The position numbers and the translations under genes were made by a program. A DNA stretch of 64,000 nucleotides from Malurus cyaneus samueli (lineage: Eukaryota; Chordata; Aves; Passeriformes; Maluridae), in contig CM019219.1 of NCBI GenBank assembly GCA_009741485.1, positions 28,889,250 to 28,953,249 of the forward strand, written 5' to 3'. Shown piece by piece: positions 21,799-34,400 of the stretch. The first letter of the stretch is position 1; each line of letters begins with the position of its first letter. The notes under the pieces were generated by a model. That model searched no databases. It was not told the origin of the DNA and saw nothing but the letters and a program-made list of their open reading frames with translations.

Positions 21799-24700
21799 GA
21801 TATGAACTCTTTTCTAGATTGTTGTCTTCTAGAAATAAAACATTAGTGATTCAGAAAGAAAAAAATCTACATAACCTAAAATTTTTACAGTATTTTAAAA
21901 ATCTGTTCCTGGGCGAGTAGTCCCACTATACTGGAGGAAAACTAATAGAAAATGGCCTATTAGTGTCTTTATTTGTAGTTCAAGACTCAACAACTCAGTG
22001 ATTTATATTTTCAATTTAATCACACCAACTGATATGAGAAATAACTGGAAATTCGAGTTTGACCTTGCTCAAGCAGCCTATGTAAAATTCAATGTAGCAA
22101 AGCTCGCTTATTGAAAATTGTGCAGTAATGGAATGTTTTTTGCATTGTACAGCTTGCCAACTATGTCAATACAATACAATGGTTTGGGCAAATTACACGA
22201 CTAAAGAATTAGAATTGTAACTGCAAAAAGGAAACATAATATTGGGTTTGTGGCAAGAACTCATTTTATATGATGAAATTAATTTGTAGTTTGATCTTTA
22301 AAGCAGAACACAAAAAAAAGTACTGAAACACTTGAAATGCAAGGTCTGTTACAGAATAAAGGAAGTGTGAAGACAGAGAAATAGTCTGATGGCAGCCTAG
22401 ACAAAGGCAAAGGAACTCTGACTGGGCATAGCCAAACATTTTATTCTTAGGAAAATAATTTGGTTATTTGAAATAAGAAGCTAATGGAAATCATGGCAGG
22501 GAGAAATAGTTTAAGAATACAAAGTTCAGGTTTAAGGATTTAATGTAATTTATTGTAATTTTTATCTTCACTTAAATCTTCCTTAATACATTCAGGCAAG
22601 AGAGGAGAGTTACTGAGCTAGTGGAAGGACAGAAATTCATTCAACATAAAAAGTACAGCTCCTCATTAAAGAGTTTTCCAGACCGCTTGTGCTTATGCTG
22701 CAAAGAAAAGCAAAGGAGTGGCAGCGAGTTCACACAGTCACATAGGCCAGGAAGGTGGGCCCAAAGAACCCCCTCCTTGGGACAAACTGCTGCCTCAGGT
22801 GGAGCGTGTGCCTGGCCTGCTGTAGGAACGGGAGGCTGTGCTGTGCCGCTGCAAACCAGCGCTGAGCTGCAAGAGCTGCAGGTGCCTGCTGTAGGGCCAG
22901 CCCTGTGCACAGCAGGGCCGGGACTGTAAAGGCTCTAAAGCCCTGCAGGGCTGCTGGGTGTGCTGTGGGACTGCCTGCAGCTCTTCACCCATGTGTCTTA
23001 AGCAGAAGGAGTGCTGGAGGCATCCTGGAGGTTGTGAGGATTCATGAAGGAGGTGGGGAGCAGTCTCTAACTGAATTCTGTTTTCTGTCGTTAAAGTGTA
23101 GCTGCTTTTCAGACCCAGATTGTGGTTCCAGAATGTCTGTGTGAGGCTTTTGTCTCTCTGACTCTTGAGGAAGGGACTTCTGCTGAGACATCAAGCATTT
23201 TCCATGAAGTAGTGGAGTAAAACCTGTTAATTTCCAGGAACTTACGAGGTGTAGGGTCATATCCAAATAACTAACCTGAAGGAAATCCTCTGAATAACTG
23301 AACATTTTCCACTGATGTTGGGTATCAGAAAACGATAGCAGAGATCAATGAAAAGTTGACTGCAATAGTTTGTGCTATTTCTTGCTAACAACACTGACTT
23401 TTTTGTTGGTCTCTTCATTTACACTACCATGTTGGAAGAACAGGGTGTAAGCTCTTCAGTGCAAACATCTTTCACGCAAGGTAGATGTGTTTTTTCCTAA
23501 GGATAAGTTCTCTCCTAGCGCAGCTTCTCATGAAATTAAAAATGCATTAATTTGCTAAAATACCCTAATGGCCTGGCACAAGTGCAAGAGGGTGTGATTA
23601 TTCCTGAGTTATTAAGGGAAGGATCATTTAGATGCAGAAGTTCACATTGCTTCATCGAAAGACTGTAAAAGAATCATTGAAATAGGTTTGTAGTCTATTA
23701 GACTCCTCAATAATCTTTAGGGGGAACTCATTAACATGCTTGAATGATAAAAGGCATAAGGATAGCTTTCATCAAGTGAAATTGTTAGTGGTGCATATCA
23801 TGCGTGAAATGCATTATAAGCTGTGTTTATGATGTGAGAAAGCTTGTAATAGCATAGGTGTGCTGCATAAATTATTGCATCCTTGGGACATGATAAATGC
23901 AGAGAAATTTAATTCTGGGACAATTCTCAACCAAAATATATCCCCAAATTGTATAAAAATTGCTCCTCATACTATTTTTTGGCCTTTGGCTTATAAAGTA
24001 TGAATGATACAGTCCCTCTCCTTTTTCTGTTCTGCATAGCTTTAGGTACAGGGTATGAGGGAAGAGCATTGAGGCTGGTTTTGGCCTGTGTCCTTTGAGT
24101 CAGGAAGAAATAGTTAATCACCTGTCAGAAGCAAGCTTTGGGCTGATTAATCCCCCGTGTTGAGAACTACCTTTCTAAAAACAGAGAGAACATGAGCCTT
24201 TTTGAAAGAAATTAAACTGCTTGCCAGAGAAGAATATTTTCAGCATCATGTTTGTTTAGTAGATACCTGGTGAGAGAACTCAGCTGAATATGTTTGGAAG
24301 AATTATAATTCAGCAAATGAAACCCTTTCAGAGGACTTTTATCCCAGTTTGAAATCTGATAATGTATCATGCAAAGATGAAAAACACTTGGGAAGGTTGT
24401 AAGAGGCAGGGAATAAAGAACATTGCGGATTTCTGTTCATTATGTTTTTCTGTATTTGCTGTGTTTCAGTTTTTTTATAATGAGCTGACAATTTTATCAG
24501 CTTTCTGCTTGTTAGTATTTATTTGGAATTTAAATTGCTTAGGAAGAGCCTCTAATAGCAGAGTTCTCAATTTTTTTAATGCAGACAAATACATCTACAA
24601 ACACACGGTGTGCCCTTACAGCCTTTATTTACAGTTCCTATCAATCTAACAAGCAGTCCATGTGCAGGCTCAGCTGTGAAATGTCTGTAGAAGATACACA

Positions 24701-25677
24701 GAAAGAGATCTATACAAGCTGCAGAATAATATTTTAGTGAATTTAATGAAATACATGAGTTTGGTAAAGTGGTGTAATGTGCCTGCCAGAGTACTGCATG
24801 TGTTTGTTCAGGAACTTGCAATTGCTTAAATCTCTTTCATCTCAGAGATAAAACTGTTAATGTTTTGTTAGCAGCAACCCCTGCAGTTGGATGTTCAACC
24901 CATCATTCTCATCTGATCTGTGTTCATTGATACAGAGATGTTGTGTTACATTGTGCATTTACATTGCCAAGATTTAGAAAGCAAGAGGCAACACATGCAA
25001 ATTCTGTGCTGCTGAAATAAGTGGGAAAGGCAAGCTTCCTATGTTAAGAGTCTAAGGGGAATTTGTGCCTTGAATACAGACTTCCCTTACATTGAGAAGT
25101 TCCTTTTTGATTTTTTATACCAGGAATAATTTTGATGGCTTGATTACAGTGCAGTGAAGAATGATCAAAGGAAAGCAGGGAGTTATAGTGGGTTGGAACT
25201 GATCTGTAAACAGGCATAAAGGTTTTCATCCCTGGTGGAAATGCCACAGCGCGGGGAGGATGGTCCAGTCACAAAGAAGCATCAACAAGGTTTCCAGGAG
25301 TTCCAGTGCCTCTGAAACTTCTTATGGGCAAAGCTCACAGAGTGGTTTATTTGAAAATACTTGTTATGCTTATAGATGGTACTATACTACTCTGTTTCAC
25401 ATGCTTTTGTGCCACTTCTTCCTCAAAAATGGGATAGATTTGCTCATCGTTCCATTCAGTGAAGGGGACAAGGTATTTCCTAGTTGCTTGTGATGCAGTC
25501 ACCTGCCATCTTTTATTTATGTCATGGGTAAAACTAAACAAATGAAACTTTGCCATTTTCTCAGTGCTGCAATTGCTGCAGTCGTTCTGAGCATGTTTTA
25601 TAAACGGTGCTGGTTTGATTTTTTAAAATACTTTACAACAAGTCTTTTTTTCTTTGTCCACTCTTTCTGGCCCAACA
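21799..25677. other. unique noncoding DNA, with one enhancer-like block
   Basis: No gene seen. Bases 22690-22990 are GC-richer and open on both strands (102 and 89 codons), without family similarity. Bases about 23490-23880 look like conserved noncoding DNA: several TAAT cores, ATGCATTAATTTGC, repeated ATGCATTATA-like strings and sparse repeats. Bases 24114-24160 contain GTTAATCA and GATTAATCCC (a PITX/OTX-type TAATCC core). One ATGCAAAT octamer lies at 24995-25002. All of this is inference from motif appearance. Confidence 0.4.
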
Positions 25678-25710
25678 ATTTGTGTTTGAAACACAAATCT
25701 GTGTTTCAAA
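25678..25710. repeat. two overlapping perfect inverted repeats
   Basis: ATTTGTGTTT, a G, and AAACACAAAT (25678-25698) form a 10-bp palindrome with a one-base centre. The same bases can instead pair downstream: TTTGAAACACA (25685-25695), loop AATC, TGTGTTTCAAA (25700-25710) is a perfect 11-bp stem. The two structures are mutually exclusive. Confidence 0.9.
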
Positions 25711-28264
25711 TCTTGCAGTCTGTAAATAAGGAACAGTGTTAACCGTGGAACTTCTGCAGTTTCCAGTACTGATAGCATAAAGCTGGCACAGGGGAAACAT
25801 GAAGCATATTTTGCCTTCCTTTCTAGCAATAACAAGGTCAAAACTACACTATAGCCTTTGAACTCTTGAAGTCCATGAAACTATGTTTTTACATGCCCAA
25901 AATAGAAAAGAGGCAAGCAACAGGGAAATGCAAAATGACCTGCCATCTTCAATTCAGCACAAATGCTGTAACTTAGGGTCTCCTTCAACTATTTCAAAAA
26001 GAGAAAGCCTCATTTTTAATTTATGTTAAAACAAAGCCAAGTGATTGTCATTTAGAATTCCACTTTGTAGGTGGAACAATACAGGTAAGGAAATATCTGA
26101 GAATATGAGACTCAGAAGAGTTATGTACTTGTTTCAACAACTCTTGCCAATTTTACCTTTCTTTAGTGCATGTCTGCTCTGTAAATTCTTGTTGATTTTC
26201 ACCCTATTATGTTACTCCAGAAGCTCCCTGGCTTTATCTCTGAATTTTTTGAAACAGAAGGAAACATGCTAAATTGAGGAACAATTGCAGTCAACTTACT
26301 GCAGTTCAGAAACATGAGAATATTGTCCTAATTACAAGTTCTTCTGTCTCTTTCATTAACATTAGCTCTCAGAAACATTTTAATAGCCAAGGGGACCATG
26401 TCTGTTGATTACAAATTCATAAAGCTCCATTTATTCCAAGAATGGCGAATAGAACAAGGGAGGCTCTGAATTGCCATATGACGTTTACACAAAGTGAAAT
26501 GCAAGTTTCAGTCCACACATAAAATAGAGCAAAATTGATATGAACATTAAAAGAAATCGCTAGCTATATTAAAACAACATCTGCACTATTAAAATTAATT
26601 GCTAAGATTGGCTCCTCTTTTGTATTGATCACTGGATGCATTCTGTTACAGTATACAAAATCAGGAAGATTTATATTCATCAGTGTAGTAAGGTAAAATC
26701 TTAACATCTGAGCGTAGTGAATAAATGCTCTAATTAAAACAGATAAGATGCAAGTCTTTCTTTGGTCTGTTGCATATTTTATATTGCCAGAGTTGTAGAT
26801 GTCCTTAAGGCACTCAGATATTTGTTCAAAACGTGTCAGTCCATACCCAAAGAGCATATTTGACTGGGTAAAGGAGAAAAATAATGCTTTTGTTATGTAA
26901 TGTCACTGGTGAGATGTATGTCCTACTTCTGACAGAAGTGCTACATTTGAGTACCCTGTAGCATTAGCTGGGGTTTTTAAATTTAAAATTTACTCTAGCA
27001 ACCAGAACAACAACAAGATTTTGAAACAAAGGACCAAAATGCAAATCAAAGCCAAATCTGTGTAACTGAAAATAAGTGAATAGTCTGTTATTAGGATTGA
27101 ATTGATCCAGCTTGATATTGTTCTGTGTGAGTGGAAGGTGTTAGCTGTGAGGAGGCCGAGAGCTGGGAGCAAAACGGGAGCGAGCTGGGAAGCAATGGGC
27201 TGGGCACAGAGGAGGCTGCTGCATGGCACTGGCTTTTCTGAGGGCAACTCTTGTGTTCTCAGCTGAAAAACCAATGCTCACTGGTCGTTCTTAGCAAGTC
27301 TGACTTAAGGCCACACAAAAAAAAAGAAAATGTGTCAGTAGTTGTTGGCTATAGCTGAGGGGTTTCTGATAGAGAGGCTGTAGCCTCGTGGCCTGAAGGC
27401 CAGCCTCGTACATGAAAACTTTCCCTGCCAGCTGCTGGAAGTGGAGGGACAAGATTGCAATTCATGAGGTAATTTTTTTTCTTTTTTTAATCCTTCTTCT
27501 GTCTGCTCTGTATCTTTTGGGAGAGTAAATAATCCTTTTCTGTTTTTGGGCCCCAGTGATCTAGCATTGTGACAGGATTCTGGGGAAAAGCTCTACTAAA
27601 ACTGAGGGCCTCAGTGTTAACTGCTGAAGGTGCAGGAATGCAGAGTCATTGTTGAAGAGCAGGGATGGCAAATAGTTACAGGTAGAGAGAGACAGAGAGA
27701 AAGACAAATCTCTTGCCAAAAGGTTGTTTCTAAGAGAAATAGATGTAAACAGCACTGGTAGGGGAACATTAGCTAGCTCACTTAGAGATTTGATGGTCTT
27801 TATCGTACCTGGGGTCAGCTGCCTTGGGAGGGGTAGCATCAAATCCATGAGGTTTATAGGTTATTACAGGGTAGGAAAATGCAGAAGAGTGCAGAATATG
27901 TTCTTTATTATAAATTATGAAAGAGTATTTACATTTTTTGTGGCATATAAGCTGATGAAATGTGGTATATGTGACTGTTTTCCAGGAAGGGCCTCTTTCA
28001 GTAGAGTTGTGTGGTACAGCCGCCATTTTGTCTTCTGCGTTTCTGGGGTGTTTATAAGGCATAAGTATTTCGTACTGCATCCCAGTTATCTTGCCTATGT
28101 TATTTTCCTTTTAAACTAAAAGAGATCCCTGTAGACTAAAGGTAGTTTCTCATTGCATATGACAATCACAACTTGAAGATAAACTTCTTAATACTTCTGG
28201 TAGCATTTCTTTTCACACTACTGAATGGGAAAAAGAATATATACATAAAGAACCCCAACTATTA
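25711..28264. other. unique noncoding DNA
   Basis: AT-rich unique sequence with no recognised gene or element. A 131-codon plus frame at 27724-28119 has a minus-strand 100-codon shadow and no exon signals. Confidence 0.6.
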
Positions 28265-28500
28265 ACCTTTTTGGAAGGAGGATGTGGATTATTGTGTTTT
28301 GGTTGGGGTTTTTTTTGTTTGCTTTTGGTCTGGGTGGAGTTGTTTTTTTTTTTGTTTGTTTGTTTGTTTGTTTTTATTGGGTTTTTTTTGTTTCCATTTT
28401 TGAGAGGTTGTGGGGAGTTTGTTTTTGTTTGGTTTTGTTGTTGTTTTGGGATGGTTTTTAATTGTTTGTTCAGTGGTTTGGGGTTTTTTTTTATTCTTGA
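28265..28500. repeat. T/G-rich low-complexity block with (TTTG)n core
   Basis: The plus strand is almost only T and G, with very few C (about half a dozen between 28290 and 28500). It includes T runs of 8-12 and about five TTTG repeats near 28351-28375. The minus strand is correspondingly A/C-rich. The 82-codon plus frame here is a low-complexity artefact rich in F, G, L and V. Confidence 0.9.
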
Positions 28501-31318
28501 ATGTTCAAGCCACTGTTAGTTGGCTAAGACTTGTCTCGCAAGTCGGAGTGGGGAACAATCATCTGCCTGTCTTTCTCTTGGACTGGATATCAGTTACTGG
28601 TTGGTGCGAGTAAGGTTCCTGTGTCCTGATGTTAGCTTTTCTTGTCAGATTAGGAGGATAAAACCACTTACATTTGGATGCATTACAGCTGAGCTTTGAG
28701 AGGCATTTAGAAAAATCCAGGTTTCATTTATAAAAGCTGCTTCTTCTAACCTTTGTGTAGAGCTCCATCTGATGAGCAGTGGCAGTGTATGTTTCTTTAT
28801 TTCAAAAATCCTGTGGGAACAGCGTCATTTTGATTGTCTATCTGTCTTGACATAGGTACCTCCAGATTTTGCCAGGGGGGGTATATTTATTTCATGACTG
28901 ATACCACAGTTTGCTCATGTGTTACCTGCCTGAGGCTGACATGGTGTTATTCTTGGGCACAGCCCTCCATGCTCAAGTTTGCAATACTGCTCTCTGGAGT
29001 TTCTTGACCTAGTGCCTCAAAATTGATTTACCCTGTGGCATTAGCTGCCTCTCACAGCATGTCAGCTTTGTCTTAAAACCCAGGAAAGATGAGGCCCAGG
29101 AGCAATAACAGTAGTGAAAGCGCTGTCTGTTCCTGTTACCAGGGGGCAACAGGCAGAGGGTCAACGGTGGGGCCTGCATGCTTGTTCTAAGGTGCTCTAA
29201 GGTGCTGTTAAAGACAGCTGCTCTTAAAACTCCCATTAACTTTGCAAATGAAACACACTAGTGCCAACCTTCAGTACTTTAATGTAGATCCCATCCCTCC
29301 TGAGTTCTGTGGGAGCTGCTGAAGAGCTTCTCAAATATCAAGTATCTGCTGAAACAGCAAACACAAATGCTTGTGAAGTTTGAACAGTCACCCAGAAATG
29401 GGGTCTGTGCAGTTTGGGCTGACTTTGTGTCGGGATTTGCACATGTATTCACAGTGGATAGAAGTCAACCCTTCCCTCACAGCCTGGAGCTGGAAAGTCC
29501 CTGGCCCATGACAGCATTCGTCTGTCTGAGACCTTAGGATCCAGCTGGACAATTTTCCATATGCAATTCTTACAATGTTACAAAGCTGATCCTGCAGCCT
29601 AAGTGATTTCTTAACTTATCTCTGAGCATGTTGCTGGGATGCTAACATGTGGCAGGAAGCAGGCTTAATTTTTCATGTCCCTGAATTTTCGCTGTTCAAA
29701 GAAGTACTAGTTTTAACTGTTCTCTTTAGTCATTCTTTAGTGATCTTCATTGCCCGTTCTCCTGAAAGAGCAGTAAGCTATGTCTAAGTACTTTGGGTGT
29801 GCTGTGTCTGAGAGCAGGGACAGCATGGCCAGCTGTTACAGCTCACTTCACATAGGGTAGCTCTGTTTTGCAGCACAGTGTGCTGGCCATGTTTTAGAGT
29901 TTCCCCTGCCAGTAGAACTGTTGTACTGCCCACAGGTCAATGAACAGCACAGAGAAGAAAGACGGAAAAATCCCCATTTGTGTTCAGCAGTGGCTGACCG
30001 CTTCCTCAAACAGGAACCGGCACAGGCTTTGTTAGTGTGAATGCAATCACTGATATGTATCCATTTTCTAATCTGTTCTCCTCCAGTGAATTGTCCTGGT
30101 TAATTTTATGTTGTGTTAAAACATCCAGTTAATAACTTTTTAATATATTTAAATGCAGCCTTGTGATTCCATTAACTGCCTCTTCTCTGTATTGTGAGAG
30201 AGCACTTGATTTACTCTGCTTATACACTCCATTGCTTTGGGTTTTTCCGGCATATCCCAAATTAATTAATCACTGAGGTGAGATGCGTCATTGAATGTTC
30301 ACACGAGACTCTGTTTCCCTAACAATGCTCATTGTATTCCTCTTAGACTCCTGCTGTTTCTGCTCTTACAGTTTTGGAGGAACACTTGTGGGTTCATAGC
30401 ATTGTTATAATGATCTCGGTATCCTGTTGCAGCCTCTGGCATTTGTCTCTGTTCACACAGCTTTGCGCAGGCACCCTTGTTTGGTACCATTCTGTACATT
30501 AATGCAGCCTGGCAAACCAGCTCTTCTGTTTCAGTGTAGCAGGGCAGTGGGTGTAGATCTGAATGCTGTCACAACACCCGTGGCTGCCTTCTATATTTAG
30601 TCACTTGTTTAGTCTCAAGTTTCCATAGTTACTTCACATTATTTCATTGACTAGAGTGGAAGCTGAACTGAGTTTTTTAATGGAATTATTAGTAAAGATA
30701 AACTAGTCCATACAAGCAGCCTTGTCAAATTCATGTTGTCTTGATTTATGATTTATAGTCTGGGTATTGGCAAAGTTCTGAAAAACAAGTTCTTGACATT
30801 GAGAGAGACTTCTGAAAACGATGAAGTAATAAATGGTTTAAAACTAGAGTTTTTTAAAACTACTGAGTAAATAATAATAATAATAGGAGCAGTAAAAATT
30901 GCAGAGAAATGCAGTGTATTTCTTCTTTTGTCTTTGGCCTTTTGCAGACCAGAATACTATTATTATTTAAAATTGATTTTATAAAACATCAACCAGATGA
31001 CATTATATGTTAATATTATTCATATTACTTTCTGAGTTCTCAATATATTCCAGTTGACGACAGTCCTATGCCAGTTTAGTAAAAGGCATTAAACAAACAT
31101 GGTGAAAAATTATTTTAAAAGGGGTTAAAGTATGAAAATCTTTCCCATTGTGTGAAGGAGAATTAGGGAAGGCAGTATTTTATTGTAATATGTAAACAAA
31201 TATGCAGTATGAAAAGTTGCTGCTTTTTGTCTTTCCCTGACACATGTAAGCACTGTTTTTCAGGCAACAATTTTTTCTTTCCAGTTAGTGGTTCTAACTC
31301 TTTGCTTTTCTCTTTCAG
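28501..31318. other. unique noncoding DNA
   Basis: Contains a perfect 10-bp tandem duplication (CTAAGGTGCT at 29187-29196 and 29197-29206) and an (AAT)n run of about five units near 30870-30886. Bases 30060-30300, with GGTTAATTTTATG, CCATTAACTG and AATTAATTAATCACTG, look enhancer-like. No gene identified. Confidence 0.55.
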
Positions 31319-31457
31319 TTTTTTTTCACCGTGTTCTGTACCACTCCATCACCTGAATCTCTTGGACGGAGAAAGAATGTGTTCCTGTGAGCCCTCTAAC
31401 ATGGCCCCAGGCAGCAGAAAGGTTTAATACATCCCATATGGAGCCATATGACTTAAG
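31319..31457 (+). other. candidate 139-bp exon, noncoding or 5' UTR with late start codon
   Basis: This has the best splice architecture in the window. Upstream there is a consensus-like branch site TTCTAAC (about 31293-31299), then a polypyrimidine tract TCTTTGCTTTTCTCTTTCAG (31299-31318), with the branch A about 20 bases from the AG. The 139-bp segment ends ACTTAAG followed by donor GTAAGAAAA (31458). All three frames contain stops, so an internal coding exon is excluded. A short upstream frame starts at 31378 and stops after 16 codons. A second ATG at 31438 reads MEPYDL and is still open at the donor (split codon AG|). This fits a 5' UTR exon carrying the start codon, or a lncRNA exon. If unspliced, the frame stops at once (AGG TAA), so coding use would require splicing. 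The gene is not recognised and there is no CpG island nearby. Confidence 0.35.
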
Positions 31458-34400
31458 GTAAGAAAAAAAGTCATTGAAGCAGATGAATTTTAGAAGTGAA
31501 CTGGTTTTATGCAAAGGTACTAGTGGAAGTTGGTGAGTCAACTGTCTGTGGGCTAAATTACAGAAAAAGGGTCTGTTGGTTAAAAATTCATCATAAAGAA
31601 CTTGAAAATACGTTATGAAATAAGAACTTGTAAAATAAATCCCAACTGTAAAGCAGTTTGAAATATGACACTTTTTTCTTTTCTGTTAGTGTTTCTGATT
31701 ATAATTATGAATTGATTTGTGTTATTAGGGTTCTCTTCTTGAGGCAGTTGTTTTTTAGTATTTTCTTTTTGCACTAGTTTGCCTAAAGGTGGTTGTATTT
31801 TTTTAAATATTCTAAAATGCATGGGGGTATTGGCATTTTAATGACCAGATGTTTCTGCTAGATTGACAGTGGAGGCAGTGTTTAGACTGTCTGGCAGAGA
31901 GGTTACTTTTCCATTTCCCTCTTCTGGTCAGACAATTCAGAGTGGAAGTTATTAATAAGGTGAGTTCAATATATTGTTATAGTGACTTACGTGGATTCAC
32001 TATGGAATAAAGCCTTCTTTGCACAGTAGATATAATGCTCATGAAACGTATCTATCTTTTTCAAAAAAGAAAGCACTTGAATTAATGCATCGCAGCCATT
32101 GTGCTTGTAGACTCTTCTTAAAAAAGACTTGTGTCTAAAGGAAAGGATACTTAGCTAATGAGTTGAAGTAATGATTCTTGACCTCACCGGTTTGTTTTGA
32201 GATATTTTGTTTTGTTTTTTCTTTAATTTTTCTGAATCATGGAGCTTCTTGTCTTGAATACTGCACTGGTAGTTTCCACAGTGGTTTTGAAAATAAAATT
32301 GCATTTTCAGCTGGTTGTATGTCAAAGTTTATTTATCGTTTTTCATTATTACTGGAAAATTGTACAAAACATTTTAGATAAGTTGAAATACTCTTTTCTT
32401 TTTATAGTGTTACACTTGGAAATAGTTTTGCACATCGGAAGGGATTAGAATAGTAACAAGAAAATACTGAATAAAATATCAACAGCTTTTATTCCAAGGT
32501 TTTGGTCAGTCAGTGTGTAGTGTACAAATGATGTCATTTCCAAAGTAGTTCCTGTTCTGAGCATCCATGGTACCCTTCTCCAAAGGCCTTATCATTGGTT
32601 TCTTAAGATGGAATCTCTGTCTGCTCCAGTCTCTCTCTCTCAGTAGGTGTGTGCTGCTGTGGGCTCACTCACTTTGTTTAAACCAGAACCGTTTTGTTCT
32701 CACTGTCCTCACAGCTGTGAAGCCATGACTTTGTAGACTCAATGTAGGGTTGTTCCTATACATGCATCATTCCAAAGATTCCCCAGTACTGGGGAGCTCC
32801 CAGCTGTTTTGTGGTTAACAGATATTTTGCAAAATGTACTTATTGTTATCAGCTGTTGTGTGTGAGCCTTTCTTTGTGAGGACATCATAAAACCATATGA
32901 ATTTTAGGGCAAAGACAGCACAAGGGAAGTTCTTGACCAACATTCCAGAAGACACCGGAGTGCAGTTAAAAGGTAAGAGAGTGTAATTGAACAAAGAAGC
33001 ATAACACGTATGTATCATATTTGTAGGTGTCACACAGTGGATTGATTTCACACCATTCTGCATTCTTATTTAGTTCAAATAGGATGTGGAAGACCTGTAG
33101 AAACTAAGGAAGGAACTGAGAAATCTGGAAATGGATAGAAATAGGAGATTAAGGGCTTGAAAGGATGGTGATAATAAATTCTTATGCAAATACTCTTCTG
33201 TGAATACTCTTCTTTTATAAATCAGAAAGTATTCAAACTTATCTGGTTACTTTCTAGTAAAAGCGCAAGTGGAATAATGAGCTAGTTTGTTTAATATTTA
33301 CTGTTGACATTCTATTTTTCCAGTAGTGCCCTAAAGTGCAACTTGCTGAAATCTATGACAGTGTATTTATTAACTTTGAGGTTACATGTCAGTTTCTGGA
33401 AGAGTTTTATGTGATTTGTTACGTATGTTCTCTCAGTTACTCAAGAGTTGCAAGCCTTCTGCAGGATTTTTTGCCTTTAGTGTTCTAGATTCACGTTCTC
33501 AGTACAGTAGTGGAGGGTGATAACTGTCACAATATTTCCAGATCCTCTTCAGAAAATTATTAATGTAATTTCATAAAGCAGATATACTCTTTTAAGCAAC
33601 TTAAGCAGCCACCAGTGCTCCAAAATGTAGTGAAACCATTTCTGTACACTTTCTGAGAAAACAAAAAACCTCTTCTGTACACTTACCAAGGAAACACAAA
33701 ACCTAGCAGTAAGTTTATCACTGAAATGTAAGAAAGACTGAGGTGGGCTGAATCCCAATAGGTAAAGTGGAAGTTCTAGTAAGCTTCAAAGGTCACTCTC
33801 CACATCTGCTGTCACTGAAACAGCTTTTGCTGTTCTAAAGCCCAAATCAGTTGTAGTAGTACCCAGTAAACTAAACATAATGGCTTCAGTGAACTTACAT
33901 AGAGCTGGGGTGGCAGGATGGTCAGGGAGCTGTTGCCTGGGTCTACTGTCTGGCTGACTATATCCTGCTGCTCACAGTGGCTGCAGAGCCTCAGTCTGTG
34001 CATTTCATCTTGATTTAACACTGTAGCCTGATGAAAATTCATGATTTATTTGCTTTGAGGCATCTTATCCTTAGAGCATGGCTAACACAGTGAAGCCAGC
34101 CTCAGAAGGGTGTTTTGTAGAGGAGCTGGACATTCTAGAAATGCCCAAATGCAGTTTCATGCCAGGTTAGGATGAAAGCCTTGAAATTCTTCAATGAAAG
34201 AGAGTGAGGCTTCAGCGCAGTCTTTGCTACAGCATATGAAGCTGAAGATAACGAAAAAGAGGATAGTGCTCAGAAGAAATCCCAGCAAGTTGTATTGTTG
34301 CTGGAAGATGCTTTTTTACAGAAAATCAGGTTGATAACCATATTAAGGTGTGGAACCAGAAACTTGAGGGATCCCCTAAGAAGGGGCAGTCCCAGAGTTG

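Noticed and set aside
27724..28119. 131-codon plus frame
   Set aside because: Overlaps a 100-codon minus frame; neither shows family similarity or exon signals.
28271..28519. 82-codon frame with hydrophobic, membrane-like peptide
   Set aside because: Low-complexity translation of a T/G-rich tract.
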